Shown: piece by piece, positions 54,847 to 63,205 of the stretch | Numbering within the stretch: position 1 is the stretch's first letter | Layout: each line of letters starts with the position of its first letter | Assembly (NCBI RefSeq): GCF_000314795.2 | Contig: NZ_KB373314.1 | Location: 62,001-126,000, forward strand | Source of the DNA: Streptococcus sp. F0442 | GTDB taxonomy: Bacteria; Bacillota; Bacilli; Lactobacillales; Streptococcaceae | Direction of reading: 5' to 3' | Length of the DNA stretch: 64,000 nt | The notes under the pieces: model-generated | The model's input: only the letters and a program-made list of their open reading frames with translations | Databases searched by the model: none | Told to the model about the DNA's origin: nothing | Position numbers and translations under genes: made by a program

Positions 54847-55414
54847 TACTCATTCAATATTAATAAATAAACGTTATATTGAGACTCAAAGTATTTCAGA
54901 TAATGATAAAAAATTATCAATCAGTGCGGGTTTTGATTTAAAAGATAAAGAATTTTTTTATTACCATGGAGCTGCAATAAAAAATAGTAAATTGTATGGT
55001 GGTAGTCAGGAATATAGTGCTGCGGAGTATTATAAAAGAGCTTTGGATATTGAGCTCACTTCAGCACTTTTAAATCACCACATTAATATTGAAGATATAA
55101 AAGATTCCAACTATCAAATCACTCGTTCAACTGATTCATTCATCAATAAAAAATTATTAGATGAAAAACATCCGCCAGAATTTGAAGGTAGATATTCTAT
55201 CAAGGATAGTCAATTTTCCAAAGTTCGTATCACCTACAACAAAGAGTTTCTACCTACTAAAATTGAGTGGTACTATAAGGGTGAAGAAGGGCTAAAATGG
55301 TACACTTGGCGCACGTATTCATACCCATTTAAGAATAAGGCTGAATTTAATAAGAAGCTTGATGAAGAAATCGAAACTATTAAAGAAATTCAAGAAGAAA
55401 ATGAGGGTGATTGA
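54683..55414 (+). CDS. Membrane-anchored putative immunity protein 1, overprinted on the toxin 3' end
   Basis: A 243-residue protein with an N-terminal transmembrane segment (about 27-48, KVMLVALSLAIAGIISILVA) and an outward domain homologous to the next three genes (SKVRITYNKEFLPTKIEWYY, TYSYPFKNK.EFNKKLDEEI). The start ATG 54683 lies 164 bases inside the toxin gene in another frame and is preceded by AAGGAGGAGG at ideal spacing. The topology and position resemble TipC, the immunity protein of TelC. Most likely the cognate immunity factor. Confidence 0.82.
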   Translation: MKIMKHGNVIQKECQKKKKWKSIINIKVMLVALSLAIAGIISILVALSTSKSISDTHSILINKRYIETQSISDNDKKLSISAGFDLKDKEFFYYHGAAIKNSKLYGGSQEYSAAEYYKRALDIELTSALLNHHINIEDIKDSNYQITRSTDSFINKKLLDEKHPPEFEGRYSIKDSQFSKVRITYNKEFLPTKIEWYYKGEEGLKWYTWRTYSYPFKNKAEFNKKLDEEIETIKEIQEENEGD

Positions 55415-55425
55415 CCTGTTATTGA

Positions 55426-55464
55426 AATAAAGCTGAGCTTATTTAGGGCCCAGCTTTATTGTTA
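55426..55464 (+). terminator. Terminator after immunity gene 1
   Basis: AATAAAGCTG (55426-55435) pairs with CAGCTTTATT (55451-55460), 10 bp, followed by GTT. The T-run is short, so termination may be partial and the following paralogues may be partly read through. Confidence 0.65.
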
Positions 55465-55514
55465 GGAAGACATTTACTTTGGATTAGATATGTTGTTAGA
55501 ATGATGTGGAAATT

Positions 55515-56210
55515 ATGAAAGAAGTTAAAAAGAGACGATTCAGTTTAAAAGTCCTTCTAGTTACTTTGATTCTAGTTTGTGTTGCTGGTCTTTTCATTGC
55601 AGTCCGCAGAGGTAAAATTGGTAAAGATTCAAAATCGATATTAGAATATCAAAAGTTTATTGTAGTTGATGATTCAATAAACAAAGATCAATATAATCAT
55701 AACTTTGAAATTGGAATTGATCTGAAAAATAAGAATTATTATAATTCTACTCAAGCAGCAGTTAAAAATGGGAAAAAATTTGGAGAATATGCGTCCGTTT
55801 CTTCGTCTGATAGTTATAACGGTATTCTTTATGAGGAAGTTACCTCCGCAATTCTGAATTTAAAGGTTTCAAAAGATGAGATCGAGAAATCAAACTATAT
55901 CATTGAGCGAGATCCGAAATCTCTAATTACTAAATCACGAGTGAAAGAGGAAAAGACACCTGAATTTGAGGCTAGAGTTTTAGATAAAACTGACCAATTT
56001 TCCAAAGTGCGGATTACTTATAATCAGGATTACTTGCCAGTCAAGCTTGAATGGTATTTTAAAGGTGATGAGGGGCTTAAGTGGTATACCTGGAGTCGTT
56101 TTTCTTATCCCTATAATACTGAATCTGAATTTAATAAAAAACTTGATGAAGAAATCCAGAGGATCAAAGACATTGAAAAGGAACACGAGGTGGAAGAAGA
56201 GGATGGTTAA
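55515..56210 (+). CDS. Immunity-like protein 2 (paralogue)
   Basis: A 231-residue paralogue: basic start, transmembrane segment (about 10-28, LKVLLVTLILVCVAGLFIAV) and outward domain with SKVRITYNQDYLPVKLEWYF and LKWYTWSRFSYPYN. It is preceded by a terminator and a weak promoter-like site, and has a poor ribosome site (GTGGA). Likely an orphan immunity gene against a related toxin carried by other strains. Confidence 0.75.
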   Translation: MKEVKKRRFSLKVLLVTLILVCVAGLFIAVRRGKIGKDSKSILEYQKFIVVDDSINKDQYNHNFEIGIDLKNKNYYNSTQAAVKNGKKFGEYASVSSSDSYNGILYEEVTSAILNLKVSKDEIEKSNYIIERDPKSLITKSRVKEEKTPEFEARVLDKTDQFSKVRITYNQDYLPVKLEWYFKGDEGLKWYTWSRFSYPYNTESEFNKKLDEEIQRIKDIEKEHEVEEEDG

Positions 56211-56234
56211 GGATCAAAAAAGGTTAAATAGTAA

Positions 56235-56885
56235 ATGTGGGAAAAAATAAGAGTTGTAAGTATTTTATCGATTAGCATACTTTTCATGTGTATCGTAGGG
56301 TTTTTCGTGATTTCAAACGTGGATATGGATAGAAAACAAACGAGCTATGAAAGAATGCAAGCCCGTCAATTTGTTACAGTTCAGGATAGTAGATATCCCG
56401 AAGATGAGGTTAGTTTTAACTTGAAAACTCATGAGTTTTATTGTTCTACTAATGCTATAAAAAATGGAAAGATTTATGTGAATAGCGTATACACGCCAAC
56501 TGTTCTGTATAAAAGTAAATTGGAGGACATGGTAACATATGGTATTATGAATATTCCAATTGCAAAAAGGGATATTTTGAATCATCAGTATACGTTGGAA
56601 TTTAAAGCAAGTAAATTTATCAATCAAAATTATCTTTCTGATTTAAAGAAAGGGTATATAGAAAATTATTATGTGCACGATAAGATGAGTAAAGTTCGTG
56701 TTACCTATAACAAAGAGTTTCTCCCCATAAAACTGGAAGGATATTATGAAAAAAATGGTGAAATGAGTTGGAATACGATTCGCACTTACTCTTACCCATT
56801 TAAAAACAAATCTGACTTCGATAAGAAATTAGACGAGCAAATCCAGTTGATTAAAGAAATTGAAAGTGAGAAAGAAGGAGATTAG
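56235..56885 (+). CDS. Immunity-like protein 3 (paralogue)
   Basis: A 216-residue paralogue, the most divergent in the middle. Transmembrane segment about 7-27, then QARQFVTVQDSRYPEDEVSF and the shared end SKVRVTYNKEFLPIKLEGYY and FDKKLDEQIQLIKEIE. It has a weak ribosome site. The last ~80 bases are almost the same as in the next paralogue at DNA level. Confidence 0.75.
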   Translation: MWEKIRVVSILSISILFMCIVGFFVISNVDMDRKQTSYERMQARQFVTVQDSRYPEDEVSFNLKTHEFYCSTNAIKNGKIYVNSVYTPTVLYKSKLEDMVTYGIMNIPIAKRDILNHQYTLEFKASKFINQNYLSDLKKGYIENYYVHDKMSKVRVTYNKEFLPIKLEGYYEKNGEMSWNTIRTYSYPFKNKSDFDKKLDEQIQLIKEIESEKEGD

Positions 56886-56898
56886 GATATAGAGTGAT

Positions 56899-57618
56899 AT
56901 GAAAGTATTAAAAAATTTATTAAAGTTAAAATCTCTATCGAAGAACCATCTTCTCTTAATCGTGGTAGGTATAATAATAGCTGCTGTTTTTAGTATCCAA
57001 ATAGTCAACCATGTTCAAAAACTATCAAAGGATGCTTATGCTATTTTGCAGGAACAACGATTTATATTTGTGCAAAACCCGGAATGGACGAAAATAAGGG
57101 GAGATGATTTTGGTACAGGTATCGATCTAGAAGCAAAGAATCTATATATTCCTTTTAATACAGCTGTTAGGGGAAGTGAAAAATATGGAAGCTATAGCGA
57201 TGATAGTGCCTCGAGAATCTATGAAGATGTGGTTAAAAATCAACTTTCATCGGCACTCTTAAAGGGGAAATTCTCAAGAAAGGAAATTCGGGATTCCAAC
57301 TACAAAATCACGCGCTCACCAGAATCTTTGATCGATAAAAAATTGCTCAAAGAAGAATATCCACCAGAATTTGAGCTTTTATACAAATATCAAAAGGAAA
57401 GTCAATTCTCCAAAATCCGAATCACATACAACAAAGAATTCTTGCCCACTAAAATTGAGTGGTATTATAAGGATAAAGAAGGCCTCAAATGGTACACATG
57501 GCGTACTTATTCATATCCATTCAAAAACAAAACCGAATTTGACAAGAAATTAGACGAGCAAATCCAGCTGATCAAAGATATTGAAGAGGAACACGAAGCG
57601 GAAGGAAGGGATGGATAG
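56899..57618 (+). CDS. Immunity-like protein 4 (paralogue)
   Basis: A 239-residue paralogue with transmembrane segment about 17-37. Its middle and end are closest to immunity protein 1 (DSNYKITRSPESLIDKKLL, FSKIRITYNKEFLPTKIEWYY) while the extreme 3' end matches paralogue 3. The gene follows paralogue 3 by 13 bases and is followed by the terminator at 57654. Confidence 0.75.
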   Translation: MKVLKNLLKLKSLSKNHLLLIVVGIIIAAVFSIQIVNHVQKLSKDAYAILQEQRFIFVQNPEWTKIRGDDFGTGIDLEAKNLYIPFNTAVRGSEKYGSYSDDSASRIYEDVVKNQLSSALLKGKFSRKEIRDSNYKITRSPESLIDKKLLKEEYPPEFELLYKYQKESQFSKIRITYNKEFLPTKIEWYYKDKEGLKWYTWRTYSYPFKNKTEFDKKLDEQIQLIKDIEEEHEAEGRDG

Positions 57619-57653
57619 AAGAAACCTATCAATAGAAGAAAACGAGGGTGATT

Positions 57654-57673
57654 AGGTTCCATCGGACCTTTTT
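57654..57673 (+). terminator. Terminator at the end of the immunity array
   Basis: AGGTTCC, loop ATC, GGACCT with one bulged T (57654-57669), followed by a T-run to 57673. Confidence 0.75.
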
Positions 57674-57735
57674 CTATGAACAAGCCATGACTTTCATCTT
57701 CTCGGGAAAGGTTTCGTGCAAAATGCTTAAAAAAA

Positions 57736-57744
57736 TGGTATAAT
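57736..57744 (+). promoter_or_regulatory. Extended -10 promoter of the flavodoxin gene
   Basis: TGGTATAAT: TG at 57736-57737 and a perfect TATAAT at 57739-57744; the -35 region (GTGCAA at 57716-57721) is weak. The start would be about 20 bases before the ATG at 57772. Confidence 0.7.
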
Positions 57745-57771
57745 ACGGAAAATAGATTTTGGGAGGAAATT

Positions 57772-58215
57772 ATGACTGTAGCGAAAATTGTTTTTGCTAG
57801 TATGACTGGAAATACTGAAGAAATTGCCGATATCGTAGCGGATAAATTCCGTGATCTTGGTGTCGAAGTAGATGTGGATGAGTGTACAACTGTGGATGCG
57901 GAGGACTTCCTTGAAGCCGATATCGCAGTGGTTGCGACCTATACATACGGCGATGGAGAGCTTCCAGATGAGATTCAAGATTTCTACGAAGATTTGGCTG
58001 GCCTTGATCTCAAAGGCAAACTTTACGGTGTTGTAGGATCAGGTGATACCTTCTACGATGAATTCTGTAAAGCAGTTGATGATTTCGACCGTTGCTTCGC
58101 TGCGACGGGTGCTGAAAAAGGTTCTGAGTGTGTCAAAGTTGATTTGTCTGCAGAAGACGAAGACATCGAAAAATTAGAGGCCTTTGCAGAAGAGCTCGTA
58201 GCCAAAGCAAATTAA
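57772..58215 (+). CDS. fld: Flavodoxin
   Basis: A 147-residue short-chain flavodoxin: phosphate loop ASMTGNTEEIADIV (residues 8-21), FMN-ring segments ATYTYGDGELPDEIQDFY and GSGDTFYDEFCKAVDDF. Acidic overall. An electron carrier that could also support cob(II)alamin reduction, though it is a common core gene. TGGGAGG lies before the ATG. Confidence 0.96.
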   Translation: MTVAKIVFASMTGNTEEIADIVADKFRDLGVEVDVDECTTVDAEDFLEADIAVVATYTYGDGELPDEIQDFYEDLAGLDLKGKLYGVVGSGDTFYDEFCKAVDDFDRCFAATGAEKGSECVKVDLSAEDEDIEKLEAFAEELVAKAN

Positions 58216-58222
58216 TGACAAA

Positions 58223-58249
58223 GAGGCTGGATCGATGGATTACAGCCTC
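58223..58249 (+). terminator. Hairpin after flavodoxin
   Basis: GAGGCTG/CAGCCTC (58223-58229 and 58243-58249), 7 bp with a 13-base loop. No T-run of note follows, so termination is likely incomplete and the next two genes may be partly cotranscribed. Confidence 0.45.
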
Positions 58250-58278
58250 GATTTATATCCAAAATAAAGAGGGGACAC

Positions 58279-58551
58279 ATGGATTTAGATCAGATTCGTA
58301 AGGACATTGACCAGATCGATCAAGAGCTTGTAGCCTTGTTGGAAAAACGGATGGTTTGTGTCGGTCAGATTATAGAATATAAGGAGCAGCAGGGCCTACC
58401 TGTGCTCGATCAGGGAAGGGAAAGAGAGGTGCTTGAGAAAGTCGGCTCTCTTGTGACAGATGAGCGGTATCGTGCGACAATTCAAGGCCAGTTTCATGAT
58501 TTAATGGCGCGTTCTAGAGACTACCAAGAGGAGGTGAGGGCGCGTGACTAG
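58279..58551 (+). CDS. Chorismate mutase (AroQ type)
   Basis: A 90-residue AroQ-class helical protein (LDQIRKDIDQIDQELVALLEKRM, then QGREREVLEKV). It converts chorismate to prephenate for phenylalanine and tyrosine synthesis. GAGGGGA lies before the ATG. Ends inside the start of the ClC gene (8-base overlap). Confidence 0.93.
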   Translation: MDLDQIRKDIDQIDQELVALLEKRMVCVGQIIEYKEQQGLPVLDQGREREVLEKVGSLVTDERYRATIQGQFHDLMARSRDYQEEVRARD

Positions 58552-59761
58552 TCTATCTATCAAGCAAAAAGCACAACAATATTTAGTGCTGACTATTGTG
58601 GCCCTTTTCATCGGTCTCTTGGTAGGTGCTATTGATACGATTTTTGGCCGGGGGCTTCTTCTGATCGGAGATTTTCGAAGCCAGCACTGGCCCTTGATTC
58701 TTTTTCTTGCTTTAGCGGGGCTTGTCATCGTTTATCTTTATAAACGTTTTGGTGGGAAGGCTTCAAAAGGGATGGGCCTGGTCTTTGATGTCGGGCATGC
58801 GCGTGAGGAGAATATCCCCTTGGTCTTGGTGCCTTTGATCATGCTGACGACCTGGATGAGCCACCTCTTTGGCGGTTCGGTTGGTCGAGAAGGCGTAGCG
58901 GTCCAGATCGGAGCAACCCTTTCGCATCGTTTTGCCCGTTATTTCCAGTTTCCGGATGCTTCGCGCATCTTTCTGATGACCGGGATGGCAGCCGGTTTTG
59001 CGGGGCTCTTTCAGACGCCACTGGCAGCAACCTTCTTTGCCCTTGAGGTCTTGACAGTTGGGGAGTTGCAGTTGATTGCTCTCTATCCAGCGCTCATCGC
59101 CTCGATCGTGGCGAGCTTTACCTCTCATGCTCTTGGCTTGGAGAAATTTGCTGTGCCACTCAAGGAAACGCTGAGCTGGACACCAGAGACCTTGATCAAA
59201 GTCACCCTTCTTGGCTTGGCGTTTGGCCTCGCTGGGAAGCTCTTTGCAGTTAGCCTTTCCTGGTTGAAGAAAACAGTCGCGAAAGTACTGCCTAATCCGT
59301 ATATTCGAATCGCGGTCATTGGGGCTGGACTCAGCTTGGTACTCTTGACCCTCCAGCTGACCAAGGTCGGCTCATATAGCGGACTCGGAACCAATCTGAT
59401 TGATGTGGCTTTTCATCAGGGGAGTGCGCAGAGTTATGACTGGATCCTCAAGCTCCTCTTTACCGTGGTGACCATCTCTGCTGGATACCAAGGAGGAGAA
59501 GTGACACCGCTCTTTGCGATCGGAGCTACACTTGGCGTCTTTCTCGCTCCTCTGCTGGGCTTACCGGTCTTAGTCGTGGCCGCTATCGGTTATGCCAGTG
59601 TCTTTGGCAGTGCGACCACGACCTTGCTCGCACCGATCTTGATCGGAGGAGAAGTCTTTGGCTATGGCAATCTTCCTTTCTTTGTGATCGCCTGCGCCAT
59701 CGCCTATTGCCTACCAAAAGAGTGGAGCATTTATTCCGGTCAAAAAGTTGCAAAAAAGTAG
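58544..59761 (+). CDS. ClC-family chloride channel/transporter
   Basis: A 405-residue membrane protein with about ten helices. The ion-pathway motif GGSVGREGVAVQIGATLSHR, the segment GMAAGFAGLFQTPLAATFFALEV and GYQGGEVTPLFAIGATLG are typical of ClC proteins. Start is GTG 58544 behind AGAGGAGG. GC content is slightly higher than in the neighbours. Confidence 0.93.
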   Translation: MTSLSIKQKAQQYLVLTIVALFIGLLVGAIDTIFGRGLLLIGDFRSQHWPLILFLALAGLVIVYLYKRFGGKASKGMGLVFDVGHAREENIPLVLVPLIMLTTWMSHLFGGSVGREGVAVQIGATLSHRFARYFQFPDASRIFLMTGMAAGFAGLFQTPLAATFFALEVLTVGELQLIALYPALIASIVASFTSHALGLEKFAVPLKETLSWTPETLIKVTLLGLAFGLAGKLFAVSLSWLKKTVAKVLPNPYIRIAVIGAGLSLVLLTLQLTKVGSYSGLGTNLIDVAFHQGSAQSYDWILKLLFTVVTISAGYQGGEVTPLFAIGATLGVFLAPLLGLPVLVVAAIGYASVFGSATTTLLAPILIGGEVFGYGNLPFFVIACAIAYCLPKEWSIYSGQKVAKK

Positions 59762-59771
59762 AGAAAAGAGC

Positions 59772-59800
59772 TTTACAAACCTGAAAATATCTGATATGAT
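59772..59800 (+). promoter_or_regulatory. Promoter of rplS
   Basis: TTTACA (59772-59777), a 17-base spacer and TATGAT (59795-59800) preceded by TGA, an extended -10. The start is predicted near 59807. Confidence 0.85.
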
Positions 59801-59802
59801 AG

Positions 59803-59880
59803 TTTTTGTGCGTAATGGAAGCACAAAAATACAGTTTATCCGCTGAGGGAAGTCCCTCAAGATTGACGAAGATAGGAGAA
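59803..59880 (+). promoter_or_regulatory. L19 leader (5' UTR of rplS)
   Basis: About 75 bases with a TTTTTGTGC/GCACAAAAA hairpin (59803-59811 and 59821-59829) and a second one TGAGGGA/TCCCTCA (59844-59859). Ribosomal protein L19 leaders of this kind are known in Firmicutes and are thought to mediate autoregulation. Confidence 0.7.
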
Positions 59881-59884
59881 TAAA

Positions 59885-60232
59885 ATGAATCCATTAATCC
59901 AAAGCTTGACTGAAGGTCAACTTCGTACTGATATCCCTGCATTCCGTCCTGGTGACACTGTTCGTGTACACGCGAAAGTTGTCGAAGGATCTCGTGAACG
60001 TATCCAGATCTTTGAAGGCGTTGTTATCGCTCGTAAAGGTCAAGGACACACTGAAATGTACACTGTTCGTAAAATCTCTAACGGTGTCGGTGTTGAACGT
60101 ACATTCCCAGTACACACTCCACGTGTAGAAAAGATTGAAGTAGTACGTTACGGTAAAGTACGTCGTGCGAAATTGTACTACCTTCGTGCATTGCAAGGTA
60201 AAGCAGCTCGTATTAAAGAAATCCGTCGTTAA
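59885..60232 (+). CDS. rplS: Ribosomal protein bL19
   Basis: A 115-residue L19 protein ([76 protein letters not shown]), full length. Strong codon bias for high expression. TAGGAG lies before the ATG. Single-gene transcript with its own promoter and terminator. Confidence 0.98.
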   Translation: MNPLIQSLTEGQLRTDIPAFRPGDTVRVHAKVVEGSRERIQIFEGVVIARKGQGHTEMYTVRKISNGVGVERTFPVHTPRVEKIEVVRYGKVRRAKLYYLRALQGKAARIKEIRR

Positions 60233-60242
60233 GACGAACAAG

Positions 60243-60273
60243 GAGGCGGGAGTGATCTCGCTTCTTTTTTTAT
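60243..60273 (+). terminator. Terminator of rplS
   Basis: GGAGGC..GAG pairs with CTCGCTTCTT with a 2-base bulge, followed by seven T (60265-60271). It ends just before the tRNA. Confidence 0.7.
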
Positions 60274-60275
60274 CG

Positions 60276-60347
60276 GTCCCCTTAGTTCAATGGATATAAC
60301 AACTCCCTCCTAAGGAGTAGTTGCTGGTTCGATTCCGGCAGGGGACA
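60276..60347 (+). tRNA. tRNA-Arg (anticodon CCT)
   Basis: A 72-nt cloverleaf: acceptor GTCCCCT/AGGGGAC, discriminator A, D arm TTAGTTCAATGGATATAA, anticodon stem ACTCC/GGAGT with loop CTCCTAA (anticodon CCT), and T arm CTGGTTCGATTCCGG. CCA is not encoded. Such tRNA-Arg genes are frequent integration sites, and the DNA downstream is AT-rich accessory sequence. Confidence 0.97.
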
Positions 60348-60350
60348 TGA

Positions 60351-60693
60351 ACTTTTTATCATGTGGATTTTCTGATTGAATAGAAATTCCTCTTTTGAGA
60401 CTTTCCATAGGTGAGGACGGACGTCAGCGAATTAAAACTAAAAATTTATGTACAATTGACTAAACTAGAGCTAAACCATTGATACAACTGAATTAGAAGC
60501 ATAAAGTACATTCTTTAAAAAAGTGTACTTTATTTTTGTTTTGTACATTATTCTAGAGTGGTATTTTGTATATTTTATAGTTCATCATATTATCAAATCT
60601 AAGAAATTGATTTGTACATTTTTTTCAATGATAATCAATGTATAATAAAAAAATTAAAGTTCGAAATCTGAAACTACTTTCACATATATAAAA
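60351..60693 (+). other. AT-rich intergenic region after tRNA-Arg without recognisable genes
   Basis: No open reading frame with a ribosome site was seen. It contains the hairpin at 60501-60538 and a promoter just after it at 60694. No integrase fragment and no copy of the tRNA 3' end were found within the window. Confidence 0.6.
60501..60538 (+). terminator. Hairpin/terminator downstream of tRNA-Arg
   Basis: ATAAAGTACA (60501-60510) and TGTACTTTAT (60524-60533) pair over 10 positions, followed by TTTTTG. Probably the end of the tRNA transcript or a remnant of a lost gene. Confidence 0.75.
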
Positions 60694-60722
60694 TTGAATC
60701 TAAATTGCTCTAGGCCTATAAT
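60694..60722 (+). promoter_or_regulatory. Promoter of the small membrane protein genes
   Basis: TTGAAT (60694-60699), a 17-base spacer and perfect TATAAT (60717-60722), about 75 bases before the ATG at 60797. Confidence 0.75.
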
Positions 60723-60796
60723 AAAGATAGGGATAAAAAGAAATCTTCCTAGAAAGGAGTATACTGTATCATATGTGACAGTATTATTAATGAATC

Positions 60797-60982
60797 ATGA
60801 AAAAAATAATTACTATAATACAGTGCATTTTGTTTCCTGTGTCTCCTTATATAGCTAGAGAACTATGCTTGATGAGTAAAAATCTAGTCGATAATATGTT
60901 CCTTACATTCTTTATTATTCTAACAATTTCTTTTTGGCTTGGTATTTGGAAGTTGGGAGATCTTGTGGGAAATCCAAAATAG
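60797..60982 (+). CDS. Small membrane protein of unknown function
   Basis: A 61-residue protein with two hydrophobic segments (about 3-20 and 34-54, MFLTFFIILTISFWLGIW). The ribosome site directly before it is weak (TTAATGAATC), while a good AAAGGAG lies 40 bases upstream, so the true start is uncertain. It lies behind the promoter at 60694 and 22 bases before another small membrane protein. Confidence 0.5.
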   Translation: MKKIITIIQCILFPVSPYIARELCLMSKNLVDNMFLTFFIILTISFWLGIWKLGDLVGNPK

Positions 60983-61004
60983 AAAGTAAAAAGTTGTGCT
61001 AGAG

Positions 61005-61313
61005 ATGAGATTTTTATTTATTTTAATTATTAATACACCTTATTTCTTTTATTTGAAATGGAAGGATAAGCCTAAACAAAAAAATAAGTCCTTTTGTTAT
61101 CTTTATAAGTTTTACATGATTTACTTGTGGTTTATCCTCATAATTTCCATAATGGCTAGCGGTATTTTATCCCTTGGAGTAGTAGCTGGTATGGGAAGAA
61201 AACTTCCGTTTGGTTTCTTTGTTTTATCTGTTTTAGGTGTAGTTCTATTTAGTTTCTATATTTTTAGTATTCTAAAAGAGATAAAGGAATTAAAGCAAAT
61301 AAAAGGTAAGTAA
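61005..61313 (+). CDS. Small membrane protein of unknown function
   Basis: A 102-residue protein (105 if the in-frame GTG at 60996 is used) with about three hydrophobic segments, the central one IYLWFILIISIMASGILSL, and a charged C-terminal tail (KEIKELKQIKGK). No family recognised. The ribosome site is weak. It may be cotranscribed with the gene before. Confidence 0.5.
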   Translation: MRFLFILIINTPYFFYLKWKDKPKQKNKSFCYLYKFYMIYLWFILIISIMASGILSLGVVAGMGRKLPFGFFVLSVLGVVLFSFYIFSILKEIKELKQIKGK

Positions 61314-61440
61314 ATAGATAGACGTAATCTAATTTGAATTGTCTTTATCTGGACTATACATCCGTATCTTGAACAGGTTACTAAAAAGGTGCTAAATTAT
61401 GAAAAAAGTCCCATTGTTAGTCTAAGTTGATAGTATTAAA

Positions 61441-61472
61441 AAAAAGACAAGGTTTTTTATCCTTGTCTTTTT
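61441..61472 (-). terminator. Bidirectional terminator downstream of the MFS gene
   Basis: AAAAAGACAAGG (61441-61452) and CCTTGTCTTTTT (61461-61472) form a perfect 12-bp stem with T-runs in both directions. It serves the minus-strand MFS gene and probably also the small plus-strand genes. Confidence 0.9.
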
Positions 61473-61498
61473 GTTTTAGTATTATTTAGGTTTCAATG

Positions 61499-62806
61499 TC
61501 AATAAATGTGTTCTTTTTGGAGTATTCTATATATTCTAGGTAACATTATCATGGTATAGATCAGGAGAGAAACACCTCCAAATATGAATATCAGACCTCC
61601 GTTTATGTCCTTTTGAAATAGATAAGTAAATACAATGGTACCTATCGGCATGATAGACGTATTTAGTGTGAACAAAGTACTCATTACTCTTCCTAAATAA
61701 TTTGTTTCAATACTACTTTGAAGATAGGTCATGACGACAATATTTAGAATAACAAGAGTGAATGCGATAATTCCCATAAATAAACCGCCAACGGAAGAAA
61801 TAATCACTTGGGTGTTACTAGTTGCAAATGTAATACCCAAACCAATGATAGCGATAGTTAGAAGAAAAAGCGGAATGCGAATTCTATTAGTGAGAAGTGT
61901 GTTGTTTTCTTTTTTGTCTGGCAGTAGCGACATAGACACACTGGCTAATAACATTCCAACTGCATACATTGTTTCTAAGATACCTACTGTTGCATTATCT
62001 AATAGGAGTTGCTCTTTGACTACAAATGGCACTCCAATGCTAATGGAAGTATAGAAAAAATTCAGTACAACACTAACAAGAATAATATATTTGACAATCT
62101 GATTTTCTTTTAAAAATCGGATAATTTCTTTAACCCCGTGTTGATGGTTTTCATTTTGTTTGATTTCAGCTTCCTGCCCTTTGTGTTCATAGAAGAATTT
62201 CATGGTAAGTAGGACCCCTAAAGCATCGAGATTTGCAATGATTTCTAGGAGAATAAAGCCTGAGAAGCCTAACCAATTATAAAAAATGACTCCAATAGCT
62301 GGGGAAAGCATGGTTGCGATAGCGATGGCGGTTTGTGTAACAGAGCTTAGACGTTGAATTTTTGTATCATTTACTAACTCGTGGATAGAAGCTGAGTAAC
62401 AAGTATCATTTATGTTAACTGTAATAGAGTGGAGTATGACAAACGGGATTACTAGATATAAGATAGTAGATGAATTCGTTAAAAAATAAAAAGCATAAAA
62501 CAGAATAAAGATTATAAGCCTAAAGATGAAATTATAAATTAAGATCTTTTTATGACGGTATCGGTCTACTAAATTACCGATTGGAAGCAAGAAAATCAAA
62601 CTAACTAAAGGATAGATGATCATATTGATTCCAAAACTCATTGCCGATTTTGTTTGGTCCAGTAACATTAATCCTAAAGCAAAATTAAAAGCTTTTCCAC
62701 TTAAGGAACTAATAAAACTACTGATAAAGTCTTTGACGATTTGTCTATTAGACATTTGATCACTTATTAAATTTTTAATACTAACCTCCTCCATTCGTTT
62801 CAACAT
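61499..62806 (-). CDS. MFS transporter of the macrolide-efflux-like group
   Basis: A protein of up to 435 residues with about 12 membrane segments, a motif A variant GNLVDRYRHKKIL between helices 2 and 3, and NTSIMPIGTIVFTYLF near the end. The substrate is unknown; relatives export macrolides or other hydrophobic compounds. The start is uncertain: the only strong ribosome site (GGAGGAGG on the minus strand, 62784-62791) stands before an in-frame ATT at 62777-62779, not an ATG. The ATG at 62806 lies before that site and ATG 62755 too far after it. Confidence 0.82.
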   Translation of the reverse strand: MLKRMEEVSIKNLISDQMSNRQIVKDFISSFISSLSGKAFNFALGLMLLDQTKSAMSFGINMIIYPLVSLIFLLPIGNLVDRYRHKKILIYNFIFRLIIFILFYAFYFLTNSSTILYLVIPFVILHSITVNINDTCYSASIHELVNDTKIQRLSSVTQTAIAIATMLSPAIGVIFYNWLGFSGFILLEIIANLDALGVLLTMKFFYEHKGQEAEIKQNENHQHGVKEIIRFLKENQIVKYIILVSVVLNFFYTSISIGVPFVVKEQLLLDNATVGILETMYAVGMLLASVSMSLLPDKKENNTLLTNRIRIPLFLLTIAIIGLGITFATSNTQVIISSVGGLFMGIIAFTLVILNIVVMTYLQSSIETNYLGRVMSTLFTLNTSIMPIGTIVFTYLFQKDINGGLIFIFGGVSLLIYTMIMLPRIYRILQKEHIY

Positions 62807-63127
62807 TGATTTGGTTATCTAATCCCATTAAATGAACCTGAAAGGCAATCAGATTATTAGATAAACCATAATTTTGGTTAATTAAGATTTTATCAATTAT
62901 TCTAACAAAAGTATAATAAAAAATGTAAAAAATATTATATTTATGTTTACTAATTATATTTCTCTCTTGCTTTGACATTATCTAAATTGATAACTTCATA
63001 CGTACCTCTTCTAATATAGGATATATTTTATAATCGTTAAAGTATTTCAAAATGAAACAGATTGATTTATTTTGCTTTTTATAGGCTTTACATTTATTCC
63101 AGTTGTTGATACTATTTATCATAACAT
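62807..63127. other. AT-rich intergenic region without recognisable genes
   Basis: Several short frames are open, but none has a convincing ribosome site or family-like sequence. The promoter of the minus-strand MFS gene should be here, but I could not choose one among many AT-rich candidates. Confidence 0.5.
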
Positions 63128-63156
63128 TTGACACCGTTTTCAAACGAGAGTACAAT
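63128..63156 (+). promoter_or_regulatory. Promoter of the 32-residue peptide gene
   Basis: Perfect TTGACA (63128-63133), a 17-base spacer and TACAAT (63151-63156), about 50 bases before the ATG at 63206. Confidence 0.85.
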
Positions 63157-63205
63157 AATATTGAGGACAAGTTGGTTAATCTCTTTTATTTAGGAGGTGT
63201 CAGAT

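Larger units (their letters stand above)
54880..57618 (+). repeat. Array of four homologous immunity-type genes
   Basis: The four genes share an outward domain of about 190 residues, with the conserved core FSKVRITYN..LP.K.EWYYK and the end PFKNK..F.KKLDE.I..IK.IE. Similarity varies along the genes, indicating duplication followed by divergence and local recombination. Confidence 0.8.

Noticed and set aside
55473..55502. Promoter-like TTTACT - 18 - TAGAAT before immunity gene 2
   Set aside because: It would start transcription only a few bases before the ATG at 55515, and AT-rich DNA gives many such matches; not listed as a feature.
60753..60778. AAAGGAG followed by ATG-TGA (a start-stop pair at 60773)
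   Set aside because: The spacing of 13 bases is poor and the site is probably chance; a leader-stalling role cannot be supported.
62982..63170. 62-residue minus-strand open frame
   Set aside because: No ribosome site, low-complexity composition and overlap with the consensus promoter of the 32-residue peptide gene.
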